Below are positions 60,750-64,000 of a DNA stretch of 64,000 bases, piece after piece. The notes beneath the pieces are model-generated. The model was not told the DNA's origin, did not search any database, and was given only the letters and a program-made list of their open reading frames with translations. Position numbers and translations under genes: made by a program. The stretch is from JADFGZ01 sp965222345. GTDB lineage: Bacteria; Acidobacteriota; Terriglobia; 2-12-FULL-54-10. Position 1 is the stretch's first letter. Each line of letters begins with the position of its first letter. The stretch lies in contig CBDCTS010000002.1 of NCBI GenBank assembly GCA_965222345.1, forward strand, positions 380,413 to 444,412, in the 5' to 3' direction.

Positions 60750-61871
60750 TCAGGCTCGGGTGGAAACCCGAGAACGGAGCAAGGCTTCCAGGCTCACCCG
60801 GACCTGTTCCGTGCTGATGGAGAGGATGCAGCGGGGCTCGTCATAGACGGCACAGCGGTCGCCCGGGCAGGGATTGCAATCAAAGTCATTTTGCACCACC
60901 GCAGCGTTCACGGCCTTCCAAGGCTTCCACACGGCGGCATGGGAGGAGCCGAAGATCACAAGCACTGGTATGCGCGCAGCCGCAGCAATGTGGGCTGGCC
61001 CGGAATCGTTTCCTGCAAAGACACGCGCGCCCGCGAGCAACGCCACCAGGTCCCGCAGCGGCCAGCCAGAGGCGCGCAGAATCGGATGCCGCGCAAAAAG
61101 CTCAATCCGGTCAAGCAGCGCAGACTCACCCTGACCGCAGATATACACAGGAGGCAGCCCGAATTCACGCTCCAGCAGCTCGCCAATCTCCGCAAAACCC
61201 TGCGGTGTCCATTGCTTGCTGGCGTACAGAGCAACCGGGTGAATCACGGCATATCCCGCTCCTCGTTCCAATCCGATAGACTGTAGTTTCTCCTGCACGC
61301 CCGCGATGGATTCAGGCGACGGGTAAACTTCCGCCGGAGGTATCTCGCCTGGGGGCACGCCCAGCCAGAACAAGCAGGAGGCTATGTGTTCGGTGGTATG
61401 CACCGGCCCTTCACGGCTCAAAATCCGTTGGGCAGAGGGGACGAGCAGGTTGTAGGCGGTGGCATCCCGGAAATGATCGAAGCCGGCCCGCCACCTGGCT
61501 CCGCTCAGCCTCGTCAAGAAAGCGCTGGTGGGGCCTCCATGCAGATTGATGACCGCCGCAAACCGCGACCGGCGCACTCGCCACGCGGTTCCCATCTTCC
61601 CGCGCAAGACCATCACGGAATGGACAGCCGGATTCCCCTCCAGCAACTCGTCCCAAGGACTTTCCAGCAGGACGGAAACGCGGAGGTCCGGACGCCAGCC
61701 GTGCAGCAGGCGCAACGCAGGCGTCATGAGCACGGTATCGCCGAGAGACCGCAGTCGAATGATCAACACACGGGCTCCGGGCAGCAATTGGGCGAACTCT
61801 TTCATTTGCGACTGCTGCGATGGTTGCGAAACCTGCGAGCGCTGCAAAAAGGGTTCAGCAGCTTTGCTCAT
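60750..61871 (-). CDS. Family 9 glycosyltransferase (heptosyltransferase-like)
   Basis: A 373-residue GT9 enzyme. VLIIRLRSLGDTVLMTPALRLLH is the standard first strand, VINLHGGPTSAFLTRLSG and AVIHPVALYASKQWTP the middle, and LRDLVALLAGARVFAGNDSGPAHIAAAARIPVLVIFGSS the nucleotide-sugar-binding motif. It probably adds a heptose or similar sugar to LPS core. A pair of cysteines (CNPCPGDRC) near the C-terminus is typical of the family. ATG 61871 overlaps the Trm112-like stop codon (ATGA). Confidence 0.88.
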   Translation of the reverse strand: MSKAAEPFLQRSQVSQPSQQSQMKEFAQLLPGARVLIIRLRSLGDTVLMTPALRLLHGWRPDLRVSVLLESPWDELLEGNPAVHSVMVLRGKMGTAWRVRRSRFAAVINLHGGPTSAFLTRLSGARWRAGFDHFRDATAYNLLVPSAQRILSREGPVHTTEHIASCLFWLGVPPGEIPPAEVYPSPESIAGVQEKLQSIGLERGAGYAVIHPVALYASKQWTPQGFAEIGELLEREFGLPPVYICGQGESALLDRIELFARHPILRASGWPLRDLVALLAGARVFAGNDSGPAHIAAAARIPVLVIFGSSHAAVWKPWKAVNAAVVQNDFDCNPCPGDRCAVYDEPRCILSISTEQVRVSLEALLRSRVSTRA

Positions 61872-62041
61872 TCCGGCTCAATCGTCGCCTCTTCAATCAG
61901 CATGACCGGAATGTCATCTTTGATGGGATAGACCCTGCGGCACTTTTCACATTTCAATCCCGACTGATCGCTTTTGATTTTTAACGGCCCCTTGTCCTCC
62001 GGGCAAACTAAGATATCTAATAGTTCCTGGCTGATAGCCAT
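61868..62041 (-). CDS. Trm112-family zinc-ribbon protein
   Basis: A 57-residue protein. LLDILVCPEDKGPLKIK, LKCEKCRRVYPIKDDIPVML contains a C-P motif and a C-x-x-C pair, as in YcaR/Trm112. Bacterial members are small zinc-ribbon proteins often next to LPS genes. It overlaps the GT9 gene by 4 bases (ATGA), so they form an operon. Confidence 0.85.
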   Translation of the reverse strand: MAISQELLDILVCPEDKGPLKIKSDQSGLKCEKCRRVYPIKDDIPVMLIEEATIEPE

Positions 62042-62193
62042 CGGTGCACTCCGTTCGTTAATATTAAAATTACTCTAGCAAACCGTAAAGCCGGGTGCAA
62101 TGGGGTGCACCGTCCACAGCCAGAAACCCCGTTGACGCCGCAGATACTTTTGCCCCACAATCGTTGCGGGCAAGAATCAGGAGGGCAATTTCG

Positions 62194-62958
62194 GTGAGCC
62201 GAAAAAAAGTGACGGCCATCATTCCCGCGGCCGGACACGGCGTGCGCATGGGATCCTCCAAAAAACAGTTCCTGAAGCTGGACGGAACTCCCATCCTCAT
62301 CCATACGCTGCGCAAGCTGGTGGCCTGTCCGGAGATCACCGACATCTTCATCGCGACAGGTCCGGAAGATCTGGCCCAATTGCAACAAATTTTGAGAAGC
62401 GAAGAACTCAGCAAGCGCGTGGAGGTGGCGACGGGGGGCAACCGCCGGCAGGATTCGGTGGAAAATTGCCTGCGCGCCTTGTCGCCTGACACGGACATGG
62501 TGCTCGTACATGACGCCGTGCGGCCTTTCGTTTCCCCGGCGCTGGTCTCCGCCGTCATCCAGGAGGCCTTTCAGGCCGGAGCCAGCATCCTGGGCGTCCT
62601 CAGTGTTGACACCGTCAAACAGGTGGAACGCACCCGCATTGTGAGCACCATCCCCCGAGAGCGGATTGTTCTTGCGCAAACTCCCCAGGTGTTTCGATAT
62701 GAGGTCTTGAAACGAGCCTTTGAGAAGGCACGCGAGGACGGATTTCAGGCCACCGATGAAGCGGGGTTGGTGGAACATCTCGGCATGGAGGTGACCGTCG
62801 TCAAGGGTTCCGATCGCAACATTAAAATCACCCAGCCGGCCGATTTGGAACTGGCTCGCTTCTTCCTGGAGGAAGAGCGCCACTCCTTGGGCGCGCCTCC
62901 TCTCCGTCCGAACGAACCAGCCGGACAGTTGCAAGACAGTCCTCCTGGCACCGGCTAA
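62194..62958 (+). CDS. ispD: 2-C-methyl-D-erythritol 4-phosphate cytidylyltransferase
   Basis: A 254-residue MEP-pathway enzyme. VTAIIPAAGHGVRMGSSKKQFLKL (CTP-binding), VATGGNRRQDSVENCL, VLVHDAVRPFVSPALV, LAQTPQVFRYEVL and TDEAGLVEHLGMEVTVVKGSDRNIKIT are all IspD blocks. GTG 62194 follows AGGAGG by about 9 nt and gives the normal N-terminus. It precedes ispF by 12 bases. Confidence 0.95.
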   Translation: MSRKKVTAIIPAAGHGVRMGSSKKQFLKLDGTPILIHTLRKLVACPEITDIFIATGPEDLAQLQQILRSEELSKRVEVATGGNRRQDSVENCLRALSPDTDMVLVHDAVRPFVSPALVSAVIQEAFQAGASILGVLSVDTVKQVERTRIVSTIPRERIVLAQTPQVFRYEVLKRAFEKAREDGFQATDEAGLVEHLGMEVTVVKGSDRNIKITQPADLELARFFLEEERHSLGAPPLRPNEPAGQLQDSPPGTG

Positions 62959-62970
62959 GTCCCTTTTTTC

Positions 62971-63468
62971 GTGACTAAACAACAGTCAGGCTTTCGCTGC
63001 GGCATCGGCTACGACACGCACCGTCTGGTGGACGGGCACAAGCTCCTGCTGGGAGGCGTCGAGATTCCTTCCCCGCTGGGCCTTCTCGGCCACTCCGACG
63101 GTGATGTTCTGTCCCATGCCATTGCCGATGCCCTGCTCGGCGCTGCCGGACTGGGGGACATCGGCCATTACTTCCCTGACACCGATCCCCGCTGGAAGGG
63201 AGCCGCCAGCCTGACGTTTTTGAAAACTATCAATGGGCTCCTTTCCGAAAACGGATTCCGAATTCTCAACATCGACAGCGTTGTTGTAATCGATGAACCG
63301 AAGCTGGCGCCCTACATTCCTCAGATGAGAGAAACCCTGGCCGGGGCGCTTGGGACTGAAAGCTCGCTTGTAAACATAAAGGCAAAGACCACGGAAGGGG
63401 CTTCCGGAACTTCCTCCGCTTCCCCGATGGCAGCGGCACAAGCCGTGGTCCTGCTGGGCGGCCTTTAA
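62971..63468 (+). CDS. ispF: 2-C-methyl-D-erythritol 2,4-cyclodiphosphate synthase
   Basis: A 165-residue enzyme. GIGYDTHRLVDGHKLLLGGVEI supplies the metal ligands D and H, GLLGHSDGDVLSHAIADALLGAAGLGDIGHYFPDTDP the third H and loop, and SLVNIKAKTTEGASGTSSAS the C-terminal substrate site. The latter is GTSSASPM rather than the usual GFTGRGEGI, an odd change. Start GTG 62971. It is downstream of ispD in the usual order. Confidence 0.93.
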   Translation: MTKQQSGFRCGIGYDTHRLVDGHKLLLGGVEIPSPLGLLGHSDGDVLSHAIADALLGAAGLGDIGHYFPDTDPRWKGAASLTFLKTINGLLSENGFRILNIDSVVVIDEPKLAPYIPQMRETLAGALGTESSLVNIKAKTTEGASGTSSASPMAAAQAVVLLGGL

Positions 63469-63749
63469 AAAGCCCGGCGAATTTCCTGCTCGTATTCGGG
63501 GAAATAGCGGCTGATCACGTTCAGGTTGAAAGAGCGCAGGATCGATTCCTTCGGTTCTCTTTCCAAAAGAAATTCAAACGACTTGCGCACGAGCTGCTCA
63601 GCGGAAATCTCCGCCCCCGCCAGCTTGTCGCGGCAGGACTTCTGGACCGTCACCGTATGGACCGTTTTGCTGGCGCCTTCGGCCACCGTCACCCGGCATT
63701 CCCAGCCTTCGCCTTTGTGTTGCTCCTCGATAGCAATTTTGGCCCTCAT
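63465..63749 (-). CDS. Hypothetical protein, convergent with ispF
   Basis: A 94-residue soluble protein with a beta-rich N-terminal half (CRVTVAEGASKTVHTVTVQ) and a helical C-terminal half (SAEQLVRKSFEFLLEREPKESILRSFNLNVISRYFPEYEQEI). It resembles small conserved proteins of unknown function in proteobacteria and Acidobacteriota, but I cannot name the family. Its stop overlaps the ispF stop by 4 bases. The 250 bases to its right contain no gene I can support. Confidence 0.65.
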   Translation of the reverse strand: MRAKIAIEEQHKGEGWECRVTVAEGASKTVHTVTVQKSCRDKLAGAEISAEQLVRKSFEFLLEREPKESILRSFNLNVISRYFPEYEQEIRRAF

Positions 63750-64000
63750 GTGCTTCCTCTTTTTACAGGCTTTTCTTGTGAGCTACCGTCGATTGAATTC
63801 TCCGAATCCTCTGCACCTTCAGCAATATATCATACTTTATTCAAGGGATAGTTGCAAATCTGCCTTATCTTGAATCATGCTCCAATCATGCTCCTGGAAT
63901 GGTTAATGCACCTATAAGCTATAGTAAAGCATAAATGAAAGAGTTCACCACATCTCTGCAAAAGCATTACTCCCGAGGGCCAAACACGGAAACCATCCTC

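Overview
The window looks like chromosomal DNA of an Acidobacteriota bacterium, most like the Solibacter/Bryobacter branch. The clues are a TIGR03437-type Solibacter C-terminal domain at the left edge, a DUF507 protein, a DUF6677-like protein, two CBM9/DUF5916 outer-membrane-type proteins and a futalosine-pathway menaquinone gene (mqnD). Genes are dense and carried on both strands in short operons. I could run no database search; every family call comes from reading motifs.

Layout. 1-5.7 kb: TIGR03437 protein, DUF507, M48 protease, DedA, then a period-9 repeat array ending in a parS-like site, then a rhomboid/glutaredoxin pair. 5.9-8.5 kb: cystathionine beta-synthase, a selenocysteine tRNA, a tiny basic protein, a BrnT/BrnA toxin-antitoxin pair and a decayed antitoxin. 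8.5-13.7 kb: VWA/AAA+ pair, an unknown exported protein, a LON-domain protein, an SDR. 13.9-17.7 kb: a DUF5916 gene split cleanly by a 1.4-kb insertion sequence with an 18-bp target duplication. 17.8-23 kb: ABC-2 exporter, thioesterase, TPR, an exported protein, two decayed genes and an Hfq-like protein. 23.3-30 kb: holB-tmk, YggS-DUF167, M24 peptidase, DUF6677, GNAT. 30.2-39.7 kb: rne and the cell-shape cluster mreB-mreC-mreD-mrdA-rodA, with gene debris lodged between mreC and mreD. 40.3-42.6 kb: compatible-solute-type ABC importer with a substrate-binding/permease fusion. 42.7-51.5 kb: intact DUF5916 protein, MaoC, a selenoprotein B-like gene, kdsB, a 3,5-epimerase-like gene, a carbamoyltransferase and mqnD. 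51.7-58 kb: purC, a Fis-type regulator, an exported TPR protein, an IS1380-type transposase and a class V aminotransferase. 58-64 kb: AhpD-like selenoprotein, GT2, GT9, Trm112-like, ispD-ispF.

The most interesting theme is selenocysteine. The window holds a tRNA-Sec (7441-7538) and two genes that plain ORF calling cuts in half at in-frame UGA codons: a glycine/betaine-reductase selenoprotein B-like gene (45813-46574, U-P-M-C) and an AhpD/CMD-like gene (58103-58723, C-H-Y-U). Each UGA is followed at the right distance by a perfect 6-bp hairpin with a 3-nt loop beginning GU, as expected of bacterial SECIS elements. selA, selB and selD are not in the window.

Other points for a second look are the parS-like site next to a 189-bp period-9 array, a roughly 350-residue low-complexity insert inside the S1 domain of the RNase E/G protein, the IS1202-like insertion, leaderless toxin-antitoxin promoters with overlapping dyads, and several gene remnants.
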